Shown here: positions 21,600 to 32,424 of the stretch, piece by piece
How positions within the stretch are numbered: position 1 is the first letter of the stretch
Layout: each line of letters opens with the position of its first letter
Assembly (NCBI GenBank): GCA_007026445.1
Contig: VDMD01000101.1
Location: 1-64,000, forward strand
Reading direction: 5' to 3'
Source of the DNA: Schizophyllum amplum
Lineage: Eukaryota; Basidiomycota; Agaricomycetes; Agaricales; Schizophyllaceae
Length of the DNA: 64,000 bases
Program-made: the position numbers and the translations under genes
The notes under the pieces: generated by a model
The model's input: the letters and a program-made list of their open reading frames with translations, nothing else
What the model was told of the DNA's origin: nothing
Database searches by the model: none

Positions 21600-23317
21600 T
21601 CACCTACTCTCGAGCCCGCTTGTGCGGACGAAGTGATCCCACTGAGCCTTGCACGACCCGCCGGAATAGTCTAGTGAATATGCGAATCAGGAAGCCTCTC
21701 CGACAGTGTCTCTTCGCACTCACCAAATTCCTTCTTGTAATCGCAATCGCAGTTCCCTTCCTCAAACGTGGCGCGGTCCAGCGGGCAGTGCCGCCAGTCA
21801 TCGTGCTGGTAACCGATGGGATCAAAGAAATGGATTTTCGACGCGTTGAGGAAGAGGGATACGGCGATCGAATGTACGGGTGCGTCGCCCCAGCGCTAAG
21901 AGGGAATATAGCGGATGTTCAAGGCTTTGAAGACGCGGGACGCACCTCATAGTAATAGCCACCCGACCGGTCGAGGAAGTCAAAGAACTTTGAATACGCC
22001 TCGTCGCGGAAGAAGTCCATGTCCGCGATTTCGAAGTTCGACCAGACTAAAGGGAAGTTAGCACCATATACGACGGCGAGGACAGTCCTCGACAGACGTA
22101 CAGTGACAGCCATTGTATCCGCCACCCTTCAATCGAGTTATGAAGCCCAGGGCGTTGCCGGACGCGAGAAATTCGGGATGCTGGTCCGTGAACGTCTTGG
22201 CCGTGTCCCAAAGCGTGGGTATAGTGGCGGCAATCTCATGCACGGCGAGCGTGAAACCTACATGAGTAAGACTATAAGTTTGGACATATGCATAAGCTGT
22301 AAAGCTCACCGTAGACCTTCTCCTGCTCCTGCATCAAGAGGAAGGGGTCGAAACGAATGTCACAGAGGAAATGAACATTTGGCCTGTGTTGAGGATCAGT
22401 GCGTGTTCAATAGGGAGGATGATAGGTTCTGCGTACTCAATGCGCCAGTAGTACTTGTACTTCTGCATCAGCGGTTGATGATAAAAAAACTAACGGAGGG
22501 TCAGTACGTCGGGTGTATAACGACATGCGGGGCAGACTCACGCCGGAGTTAAACCGACACATGTTGCGATAGCTATACCGTAGGTAAATGTTAAGCAAAC
22601 GTCGATCTCGACACTGCGCTCACGTCACATCACCTGTGAAAAACTCGACCGTGAGCCTTCTGTGTCAAGACGACCAAAGAGCACGCACCCCCGTACTTCA
22701 CGCCCTCATCCACCATCTTTCTCCTAGCTTCGGCAGCTCTCTCCTCGTCAATCCAGACCGGCTGAACCCAATCTTCGCGCGGTATCAAACCAAATTCGAC
22801 CAGAGACGGCGTCAGACCCGTTACTGTCCTGAAGTCAAGCTATATTAGACGCGACTACGGGAGTAGCGTGGGGACGCACCTCTTGAAGTCCGCCGTGAAT
22901 TCCTGGTCGTTCAGGATCACATACGGGTATTGGTATCGCTTATTGAAGCGTTGCTCGATCTCAGTGATGCTCTGGACGGTGCCAGCCAAATCAGAGTTGC
23001 GAGCAAGAATGATGAAGGTTGCATTGGCGCGCTTGGGGGGACCGAGGCTATGATCGTCGGCAAGGTTGTTTGCATCCTCGTCCCCTTCACTTGGCGACAG
23101 GTGCACAACATCCTCCGAGGCGCTGCTCCAGGTGGGAGAGTTTAGGTCAAAGGGTTCGGTCGCGTCGCGATGAACGTCTTTCAAGAGGTTGTACAACACA
23201 AGGAGTGGCGTCTGTACATGATGATGAGTTACATGAGAGGGCAGGGGGGCCATCCCCACGCACCAACACCAGCGCTAAGAAAACAAGGACGAGCCGCGCT
23301 CGCTTCGCAGCGCTCAT
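21600..23317 (-). CDS. GT15 alpha-1,2-mannosyltransferase (Kre2/Ktr-like), copy 1
   Basis: Eleven exons (23317-23264, 23211-22880, 22828-22689, 22633-22624, 22572-22542, 22489-22437, 22383-22310, 22257-22102, 22046-21946, 21895-21724, 21670-21600) give 397 residues. A short basic N-terminus and hydrophobic segment (RARLVLVFLALVL) form a type II membrane anchor, expected in the Golgi. Family motifs: ANATFIILARNSDL, RYQYPYVILND, VEFGLIP, YRNMCRFNSGFFY, HFWSNFEIAD (Glu about 289, equivalent to the proposed nucleophile of yeast Kre2) and GYQHDDWRHCP. The family transfers mannose from GDP-mannose to N- and O-linked glycans. Exon 4 is only 10 nt. All intron positions match the second copy at 32425. 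Confidence 0.92.
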
Positions 23318-23728
23318 GGTGGCGGGTAATGCATACAAATAGAGATCGGTGTGAAAGCGGAGACCAAGAGGGCTCGGTGCTGTTCGGCGGCTAGCCTATG
23401 CCAGGTGATGGCGGGTTCCGCAGCCGCCAAGCCCGGCGGGTGGTTGCATGAATTATTGATTCCCTTTACTTATCTAGAGCCTAGAGGATGATGGTTCGCT
23501 CTTAGAACTATGACCGAAAAGAGACAAGCGAGGTACGCCTGCTGAAATGGCTTCATAGCAAGCGAAAGGGGACGTCGTCAAGAGCAGGGGGCATCGTCAC
23601 CGTCGACGATTCGCTTGAACATCTGATGAGTCGTGGATCCCGACAAGAACTTCAACTGAACTTGACCCCGGCCGGGCCAAAACTTGGTCAATAGAAAAAC
23701 ACGAGGGTATTAGTTTACAAAGCTACTC
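23318..23728. other. intergenic, no gene seen
   Basis: 5' flank of GT15 copy 1 and 3' flank of the fucosidase. No repeat or RNA gene recognised. Confidence 0.45.
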
Positions 23729-26700
23729 TCATCTGTATTCAACTTTGAATGCCCACGCATACTGCACCATACCAAGATCCTCTTCACTGACCGCCACAGA
23801 GAATACGTCCCCGTCAGCAGACCATTCCAGCTCGCCACCGTCACCACCGAGCATGGTGACCACATCGCCCTCCCTCGCTGGAATAGGTGCACGCACGCGC
23901 AACATGCCGTCGGTTGGCCGCTCGATTGCGATGATGTAGAACGCGTCTGCAGTAGTCGTGAAGCGAGCGTCGGTTAGGCCGTCCGCGGGTGCGGAGGCTA
24001 CCTGCAAAAACCAAGGTCGCGTGCCATAGATCGCAGTCCCTGAGTGTTTTAGCCAGGTGCCCATCCCGCGCAGCGCGTCCACCTCCTCGCCGACAATGGT
24101 GCCGTTAGCCATGGGCCCAATGCTGTGAGCGAGAAATCAGTAAAATATGGGGTTCGGCCAAAGGACGCACTCGAGAAGATAGTTTCCTCCTTTGGACACG
24201 ATACTGCAGATACAATGAATGTGAGGACAAGTATCGGCATGAACAGAACGTACTCGATGAGCTGAACAATGAGGTCGGACGCGTTCGCATACCCATATGA
24301 AGGCCTACGTCGAGTGTAAGTGTCGCGGAAAGTCACATTTGCCAGCCTACCCACGTATCTGAGTTGTATCCATACGAAAAGGGGTCAATTCCAGAGTTAG
24401 ATTCCCATTTTTGTGACTGCAAACTCGTCATCAACATGGCTAGTGTTGATGTACGCACGAACGAGACTCACTAGCTGTGCACTGAATGTCGCGTATTCCG
24501 GCGTTACAAAGCCGGCCTGGTTGGACCCACAACGGTTGTTTCTAACCACTTGTCTGTCCTGGGAGGCGGCGTAGTTGTACCAATCCGCCGCTGACATCGG
24601 ACACAATTCAGCCTTGGTGCCAGGCAGGACGCCCCCCGGACGTACCTATCTTCGAAAACACGCTAGCCCCGGCTATGTCACACCACAAAATATCCGTGTC
24701 GTAGGTGTGGAATAGCTTCTCCATCTGTGGCCTCTGGACTGTCAAATGTACGGTTTAGAGCATTGCGCGAAGTACACGTATATGCTCTCGACGTACCGCC
24801 CTCTAAGAAATCATCTACTGGAATATACCCCACGTAAGGGTCGCAGCATTCACCCGTGAACGCGTTGAGTGCCGGACGCCCCGGGAATATCGCCCGTCCA
24901 TAGGGTTCATAATCGGGATGGTACCATTCTAGTTTGAGGAGCTTCAGTGACCGCATGATGATTGACGAGGATACAAGCGAACAAACGTACCAGGAAGGCT
25001 AAAATATGTCTGATCGTTTCCGTAAGTTCTCGTCTACAAACATGTTATCAGAGCTCACTCCGCGTCGCATTTCTGGCTGCTTAGCCTTTGCACTGGCAAA
25101 CAAGTCCCCTAAAAGATCGCGCCTAGATATTCGCGTGTAAGTCAGCGAAAGGCAAAGACACCAAAAAGGGGAATCATTGCAAACGCACTTCGGGCCCATG
25201 TTTACAGAGCTCCGGTTCGTCGAGTTGCCTGCATCGAACTGAGAAAGCGCATCAGCCTGCCTGACTGTCGCAAGATATTTCGACCACGCGAACCAGGGTG
25301 AACCCTTCATGATGCTTCGTCGTTAAAACGAAGTACCGCGCGCCTGCCTCCGCGAACAAGTCTACCCACGTATCCGGGTCCCACGCGGAGGCGTCCCAGG
25401 CATCGATGAAGTCGTCGTATACAACGTTCTCGCCATAGGTTTCGAGATGGTGCGTCCAGGTGGGGGAGGAGGCGTTTGGCGGGTCATGGAATTGCCAGTT
25501 GTACCACTCTGCGTACTGGACGCCGGTAGGCGCCCAAGCAGGGACGCTGTAGACGCCCTGCGAGGTGGGTAAGCCAGGATATCGGAGCATGGGGCCATTA
25601 AAAACGCACCCAGTGTATCTAGTTTACATGTCGAATCAGAGCGTGAATAAGAAAGAAGGCGGACGGACGTACAAAGATACCGAACTTCGCGTCGTCAAAC
25701 TGCGGTGATTAATCAGATTCGAGGGCACTGTCAAGTTAGATTCAAGACTGACCCATTCAGGACTTTCGTGCGTCGCTAAGCTGTCGTCGGTCGCTTCCCA
25801 ATCCTGTATACCTACAGTCAAGGGCCATCCAGCCGCGCTGCTGATATCGACGGTCGTGTCTGCCAACAGATCGCGCACGACAATAGAGGCTGAAACCTCT
25901 GTGCCTGCTGAGATGCCCTCGTTCGGCGTAACACCGATCTTCAGAAGCACCTGGTCGTTGGAGCGCAGTCGCTGGAATGAGGCGGGGATGACGGTCGTCA
26001 GCGCATCCGACTCTATAGAGACGTTATACGGTGAAGTGATCCACTGGGATTCGTCCGAGTTCAGCGGCGCCAGGTTATCGAGGAGGACCTCAATTTGCTG
26101 TACGTTGACGGATCCTATCCATTTCGTCGTCGAACGAACGTGCTGGACGCGCAGCGCAGATGTCGCTGTCGCTGAGGCTGCCTCCTGCAGGGATATGGCG
26201 AACCATTTGATGTACGTCGTGTTCATCGGCAGCGAAAGGGAAGCCAGTGGACGGTCGCTCGGGAGGCGCGCCGTGACATAGTGGATGTGAGTGATATTGT
26301 GGTCGACTGTTGTGTTGTAGTCGAGCGTCGCGTTTGCGTAATGCCAGGGCCTGTGGGGGAAGTTAGCGTAGTATTCACGAGCACCGTCAGGGGTGAACCT
26401 CACGTGTGTATGGGTCCGTCGAAGGTCTCGTCGGAGTACCATGGAGCTACGATGAGGCCCACGAGCTCGTCAGAGTCGTCCGCGAAGTGCAGAGTCAGGT
26501 TTCCGGCACGGGCCTGACCATGGGAAGACACCGGCCATGTGCTGGTCGCGAGCGCGTGGAAGGAGTGATACGTGCTGTTGTTCCCGGGAAGAGATATAGT
26601 CTGCGCATCTGACCGGACCGCGTCGAGACTCTCAGCGTCATGGAACGGGGGCATAGTGAACTGACAATTGATATTGATTAAGCGTGATCTGCCTGGCGCA

Positions 26701-26914
26701 GCTAAATTTTACTCACCTGAATTCCCCGATACTCGTACACGGTCTCGCTGGGCAAGTACTCCACAGGATAGGCGCGACCACTGCCGTCAAAGTCGGCGAG
26801 CGTATCGTTCACTCCCGTGGAAGCGGCTTTGATGTTGAAGAACTCAGAGAGGTCGACATTCACGAAGGCTGCCCTCGCTGTCGCCAGGCAAAAGCAAAAG
26901 AAGAGAGGCCGCAT
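23729..26914 (-). CDS. Secreted GH29 alpha-L-fucosidase
   Basis: Sixteen exons close in frame to 789 residues: 26914-26717, 26660-26404, 26350-25753, 25699-25673, 25618-25610, 25557-25294, 25238-25189, 25122-25059, 25009-24991, 24928-24797, 24738-24646, 24590-24472, 24416-24355, 24304-24254, 24203-24171, 24122-23729. A signal peptide (LFFCFCLATARA) precedes about 330 residues of Asn/Thr/Ser-rich beta-type N-terminal region. The GH29 barrel begins at WFDDAKFGIF, continues GVYSVPAW, YFVLTTKHHEGF, GTYFSLPEWYHPDY and DILWCDIAG (Asp560, the expected nucleophile), and ends LLDIGPMANGTI and AIYGTRPW. Exon 5 is a 9-nt microexon coding Ile-His-Trp. The enzyme removes terminal L-fucose from glycans; a role in scavenging plant or fungal glycans is inference. 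Confidence 0.92.
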
Positions 26915-28033
26915 TACGGAGTCAAGGGCGAGGAGCTATGATTCGCAGAGGAAGGCGACGCCCATGTTATTATATCACACACGGAGCGGGCCGTACCGCG
27001 TCACAGGACAAAGGCTGAGCATCAACAAGGGATCATCTGCTGCATCGAAGGCAGTACCACATGGACAAGGAGGTGCGGCAGACGAGTACGTGACCAAGAT
27101 TTTCAGATGGCCGATTCCATCTTCCACAGGAGCACGAATAGGCATTGTGGCCTGCTGCTGATGGCAATAAAATAGACACGCGTTCGTAGTCCCGCTGTGG
27201 CATTGTGCGGGAAGCACGCTGCCAATGATAAATAGTATTTGAGCACGTACGAGTGTGTAAGTCACGGTGTATTCATAGCCGCGCTAGAATTGCGCCTTCG
27301 TGAAGGGAGAGAACAAGAAAAGGTGAGCTTGACAGTGACACTGGACGTTCAATGTCACCTATTGAATATTGAATATTGAAGTCTCACGTGCAGTTTTTCC
27401 CACCCGAGTGTCACGGCCGATTTGTCTCCTCAGTGTTCGACATTCGTAGCCTGGTCTCATTCACGAGGTCTTTGGCTTTCCGTGGCCTGCACGCTTTACA
27501 TCCACCCGCCCAATGACGAAGTATCGCAACTTGCTGACCTTTTGCGAGCGCTTGAGGCCGTGATCGTTCAGTCAGCCGACCCGAGAACTCTTTCGAACAC
27601 CGACGATGGCCCGACCGCGGCTCTCAGAGCGTATATCTCCACTCAACTCTCTGAGTCCCATATGTCGGCCTTGGGGCGTTTGTGCTTCAGCGGAGGGAAC
27701 GACTGTACAGAACCATGTTGTCTCTGCCAATGCGAATCCGACGCCAGCATGCCCACACTGAATCCGCTGCTCTCAAGGCGCCCTTCTCGAACTCCGGGGA
27801 CGAGGATCAGCATCGGGCGCTCGCTTGACGACTGCACTACTGACGACCGGCTCGTATCATACACTCACCGCTCACCGCTACCCTGGCGAGTGGAGACGTC
27901 ATTGTCGGCGCTGCTCGCCGCGTGTTTCTGCTCACAAGACCCCAAGGCCTCAAAACCCGGACCGAAGCATCGCGTATATATGCAGCCTTCATCCGACGTC
28001 TCAGCGCCCTCGTGAGCCCTGCACCTTACGACC
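26915..28033. other. divergent intergenic region between GH29 and GH88 genes
   Basis: About 1.1 kb shared by two divergently transcribed secreted glycosidases. It holds a TATA box for the GH88 gene, a short direct repeat TTGAATATTGAA near 27364-27378, and an open plus-strand frame of 197 codons (27422-28015) that overlaps the GH88 promoter and has no family I recognise; I do not call it a gene. Confidence 0.5.
27975..27981 (+). promoter_or_regulatory. TATA box of the GH88 gene
   Basis: TATATAT about 53 nt upstream of the ATG at 28034. Confidence 0.45.
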
Positions 28034-29791
28034 ATGCTGCCTACTTTACTCGCCGCTGCCCTCCCCCTTCTCGTCAGCGGAAGCCCTGCGAAACGCGCTA
28101 CCGTTCCCTCCGAGCTCTTCGCGAAAGAGATCCCGACCAAGGTCTCCGCGACCGCGTCAAGCGTCATGAACACCGCGCCCAACTTCTCCTACCCCCATAC
28201 GACGAGCAGTAATAGCGGCGTATGGCAGCTGGAGGTGGCGGACTGGTGGACGTCTGGCTTCTTCCCCGCGACTGCATACCTGGTCAACGCGCGCGCCGAG
28301 CTTTGCGGCGCGACGGCGGATAATGGACTGGACGCGGCGGACTGGCTGGCGCTCGGCCGTGCGATGAGCGCGGGGCTCGTACCCTTGGAGGACCATACGA
28401 CGCAGGGGCATGACGTGGGTTTCCTGAGCTTTCCATTCATCGAAGAGCTGAAGGTGTACGTGTGCCTGCAGTCTACTTCGCATCATACTAAGAACTGCTG
28501 AACGCACAGAAACCCGGACAACGAGACCGCAAAGACGGGGGTGAACAAGTTCGCGAACGCGCTCGCGGAGCGGTTCAACCCGACCGTCGGATGCACGCGC
28601 AGCTGGGACTCATCCGATACGGACGAGTTTCAGGTGAGGCTTTATGCCATACTTCGTCTAATGGCATCGCTCACACGAATGACCAGGTCATCATCGACAA
28701 CATGATGAACCTCGAAGTCCTCTTCCAGTCGGCAGCGCTCACCGGCAATGACACCCTCGTCGACATTGCCATCTCGCACGCCAACACGACCATGAGGAAC
28801 CATATCCGCGAGGATGGTGCGTAGTTGATCTCGAGCTGGGCATAAGCAGACGCTGATTCGAGGGCATCGTAGGCGGAACCTGGCACGTCATCGTGTACAG
28901 CGCGAGCACAGGCGAGGTGACCGCTAAGCACACTGCGCAAGGGTATTCAGACGATAGGTTGGTCTCCTACACGCGCCATTGCCGAGGGTAGGAGCGCTAA
29001 CATAAACACCAGCACCTGGACTCGCGGGCAGGCATGGGCCATCTACGGCTTCGCAAACAGTACGTCAATGAACGCACGCGAACGAGGACATGTTCACTGA
29101 TGCTCCCGCCACGCAGTGTACGCGCACACTGGTATTACGGACTACCTCACCACCGCGCGGCGCCTCGCAGACTACTTCATCTCGAACATTCCCTCAGATG
29201 GCATCGTGCCATGGTCAGTCGACCTGTTCCTCAAGTTGCTCGCCCATCTAACGCGCAGGATGTTTCAGGGACTTCAATGCACCCACTGCTGATCGCCCCG
29301 CCGACACCTCCGCAGCGACGACCGCGTCGACCGGCCTTCTCCTACTCTCCCAGCACGAGACGGACGACAGTCTGGCCAGCAAATACTCCGATGCGGCCAT
29401 TCAGGTGAGCACACGGGTAGCCTTTCTCTTTCTACGGCCATCCTTTGCCTTCCTACGGACATCCTTTTTCCTCCTGCGGACCTCCTCTCTCTTTCCTACC
29501 GGGACTTCCCTCCAAACCCTCGTTCTTCCTTCATATCCATCACCTCCTTCACATCCGTCGACCTCCCTTACATCCATCGACCTCATACATACCCTTCGCG
29601 AATACCAACCTACCCCACAGATCCTCTCCGACACTACCGCCTTCGCCTGGCAGCCCTCATGGGACAGCCTCCTCTCCAACGGCACGGTCAACGCCCCGCA
29701 AGGCAACTCACGCACGGGGATCGTGTATGGGGACTACTACTACATCCTCGCGGGCACAGAGCTTGTCAACATGGGGTTAGCGAGCTGCTGA
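28034..29791 (+). CDS. Secreted GH88 unsaturated glucuronyl hydrolase
   Basis: Eight exons (28034-28455, 28510-28633, 28687-28816, 28873-28957, 29013-29059, 29117-29213, 29269-29404, 29621-29791) give 403 residues. The signal peptide is MLPTLLAAALPLLVSG. GH88 hallmarks follow: VADWWTSGFFPAT, GHDVGFLSFPF, IIDNMMNLEVLF (Asp186 in the catalytic position), GTWHVIVY, STWTRGQAWAIYGF, DGIVPWDF and YGDYYYILAG. These enzymes hydrate and cleave delta-4,5-unsaturated uronic acids released by polysaccharide lyases. The first intron uses donor GTACGT at 28456, not the GTGTAC two bases earlier, which would break the frame. The last intron is 216 nt, unusually long for this locus, and is filled with pyrimidine-rich near-repeats. 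Confidence 0.92.
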
Positions 29792-30511
29792 AGACATCGT
29801 GGGCGGGGGACACTGCAGCTAGTACTTAGCAGCGAGTAACGAATGTCCAGCACAATTGAAAATTTGTACCATCTGACAAGTCAACGGCGTGAGGCAAACG
29901 GTCGAACGCAGAAGGCGCCGTATTTCCAGAGCCCAAGGCCACACCCGTCATGATCTTCTTTCGGCTCAGATGAACGTCGCATCCCCAACACTCAGACAAG
30001 GCGATGATTGTACAAAGAGACCATTGCATTTGTAACCAGAGCAGAGCGACCAAAATAGTATGTATATATAAGTGACATTGAGTACTGTATGCTGTATAGT
30101 GGATGGGTGGGGAGTGATGGTACGTGCAAATGTCAACCGAAGGAACTGGAAAGCGTAACATGTAGTGGAGAACGGCGGCACATATGTTGGAACGTGTAAG
30201 AGCGTCGGCGGCCCGCCCTTGCATCGTCGTGCGTGAGCAACAACAAGCTAGGGCGGCACAGCGAGGGCATGAATTATGCGGATGAATGGACGGGGCGATG
30301 AATGCATGGTGGAAGATGTGCACTACTTTGACAACCACCAGGACAAGGATGCAGTGTTTTGTTGAAAGAAGCGTCCGCCCTCTCTGATCGACGCGTGTCC
30401 AACGCTCTCTACTCGCGCCGACCAGCCTCGAGTCCGCCAACCTTGCGCGACGTCGACGAGGTAGAGAGGGTGAGGGGTATCGCGATGGTGAAGGTGCGGC
30501 GAGCCGGGGCC
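29792..30511. other. convergent intergenic region
   Basis: Between the 3' ends of the GH88 and TBP genes. A run of frames on the minus strand has poor, repeat-like composition and I see no domain. Presumably 3' untranslated and spacer DNA. Confidence 0.45.
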
Positions 30512-31559
30512 TTACGGCTTGCGGAACTCGCAAAGCACGGTGTAGATGGTGTTGAACGCGGTGTAGATTTCCTCGCGGACCTATCAACGTGTAAGCATAA
30601 TGGACAACGAGGGGGATGATGAGCACACACCTTGGCACCCGTTAAGACGATCTTGCCAGACACGAAGATGAGCAGCACGACCTTGGGCTTTATCATGCGG
30701 TAGATCAGGCCAGGGAACAGCTGCGCGAACATGAGCCCGCGCGATGACCTATCAAGAAGCACACGCACCTCTGGTTCGTAGCTGCTGAACTGTCCGTGCG
30801 AGTACGCGAGTCCCTCCAGGCGGATGGGGAAGCGGACGTCACAGCTGCCGACGATGTTCTGGATCTTGAACTCCGAGAACTTGGCGTCGAAGCCGAGCTT
30901 CTGCACGATGCGCGCGTATTTGCGGCTCGCGAGACGCGAGTCGTCCTCGCTCTTCGCGCCGGTGACGACCATCTTGCCCGATGCAAAGATGAGAGCAGTC
31001 GTCTTCGGGTCACGAATGCGCATGATGACCGCGGCGAAACGCTGGTGGTGGAACGCGTAGGCACAACCCACGACGCTCATAAGCATAAAAGGTCACTAAC
31101 CTTGGGGTTGTACTCGGCGTTGCGGGCATGCAGGGCAATCGTCTTGAGGTCGAGGCGACAGTCGAGGTTGACTGTCGCGACAATGTTTTGCAGGGTGGGG
31201 ACGATGCCCTCGACGGCGGTGATATGTTGTTGTTCGAGGGTGAGGGGTGCTGGGGTTGCGGGCACGGGGGATGATGGCCCTGCGATGGCGTTGGCTGGCG
31301 GCGACGCCGGCTTTGAGGGCGCGGTGAGCTGCTGGGGCTGGACGAAGCCCTGGGACGGCTGGGTCTGCCGAGACGAGCCGGGGAGCGCGAGGCCAGTGCT
31401 TTGTTGGGCCAAGTACGGGTTCGACGACGACCCGGGGAACGCTAGGCTCTGCTGCACGGCCTGCTGTTGGGCGAGAAGCTGCTGCTGATATTGCTGCTGC
31501 TGGGCGGCAGTGATCTGCGGGCGCTGGCCGAAGTTGATCTGGCGAGTAGGCAAAGACAT
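30512..31559 (-). CDS. tbp1: TATA-box-binding protein
   Basis: Exons 31559-31101, 31041-30769, 30720-30631 and 30580-30512 give 296 residues. The N-terminal ~110 residues are Gln/Pro/Ser-rich ([20 protein letters not shown]) and variable, as in other TBPs. The C-terminal 180 residues are the conserved saddle with two direct repeats: [44 protein letters not shown], then [19 protein letters not shown] and [10 protein letters not shown] ending EFRKP. It nucleates RNA polymerase I, II and III pre-initiation complexes. The 48-nt second intron is in frame and could be mistaken for a 16-residue insertion, but removing it restores the invariant YEPELFPG. A TATATAAG box lies about 75 nt upstream of the start. 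Confidence 0.96.
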
Positions 31560-32424
31560 TTTTTAAAATTGCAGGTGTGCGGACCGTGGGAACCGGGAAA
31601 GTAAGAGGGCAAGTTGGGAAGAGCGCCCCTCCTTATATACCCAGATCCATTTCAAATTGTGTCACACTTTACGTAAGCTTCTTAGGGTTTCCTTTGTTCC
31701 GTGTCCACACGATACCCGATGGTCCGTGCTGATGTGGGGGAGCAAGGGGGCACAAAGGCGCCCCGCTCCATTCGAGCTCGGCGTCGTTGGGCGCGATGGG
31801 CACGATGAACTCAATGGTCTTACGAACGATCACCTGGAGAAAGACGTGGACATGAAGACAATTCTGAGAGAGTGGGCGCTCGGCAACCGACAGGGGCCCT
31901 GACAACGAGTATCAGGGTGGTCACTGTCTACAGTCTGAGGATACGCACCTTGCATATCACAGCGCTAGGCGCGCTCATTGTGTCCTCCGTCGTACTCTGC
32001 GAGCTCCTCGACGCATCTAGTCATCCACACGGTGGGGGTGGAGGAAGGAAGCGAGCGTGACATGCACTGGCAGTGCCCTGAAGTTCCAGTGATGGCCGTG
32101 TCGAGCGGAGGCGAACTCGGAACTCCAGTCTCCGGGCCGGTGACTCGTTGGCTCATCGTCGAGACCGACAGTGGCAACTCGCGAGCGTCAGTGGAGAGAG
32201 CAAAGAGACCATTGGAAGATGAAGATACTTAAACTTGAAGAGCTAGGGAGGGCGTAAAGGAGTAAGTAGCTAAAAAGGACACCGAGGCCGCGCACGTTTC
32301 GGCGCCTAGACAGGGCGGTGACTGCGGGGCGCAGCTTGATTGCCATAAATGCTGGTAAACAAAACCGAAGCTGTGAACAGAAATATATCCTTTCATCTAC
32401 TCCCGAACGCCCAATGACGACCAG
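31560..32424. other. TBP promoter and unresolved small frames
   Basis: The first 80 bases are the TBP promoter (TATATAAG on minus at 31632-31639). Between 31669 and 32177 the minus strand has two short frames (for example VIVRKTIEFIVPIAPNDAELEW at 31669-31905) that could be exons of a small gene of about 100-130 residues, with plausible GTATCC/GTCAG or GTGCGT/GTCAG junctions, but no model closes convincingly and no family is recognised. The plus strand also has an open frame here. I leave it as a possible hypothetical gene. Confidence 0.3.

Noticed and set aside
27422..28015. 197-codon plus-strand frame before GH88
   Set aside because: Overlaps the GH88 TATA box and leader, has no recognisable domain, and codon pattern is not clearly coding. 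Transcript data could revive it.
30721..30768. Apparent 16-residue insertion in TBP
   Set aside because: It is an in-frame 48-nt intron with GTGCGT and GCGCAG ends; removal restores the invariant YEPELFPG sequence.
18270..31559. Secondary-metabolite or catabolic gene cluster
   Set aside because: Dehydrogenase, GT15, GH29 and GH88 genes are mixed with F-box and TBP genes, with no backbone enzyme or pathway regulator; no evidence for a dedicated cluster.
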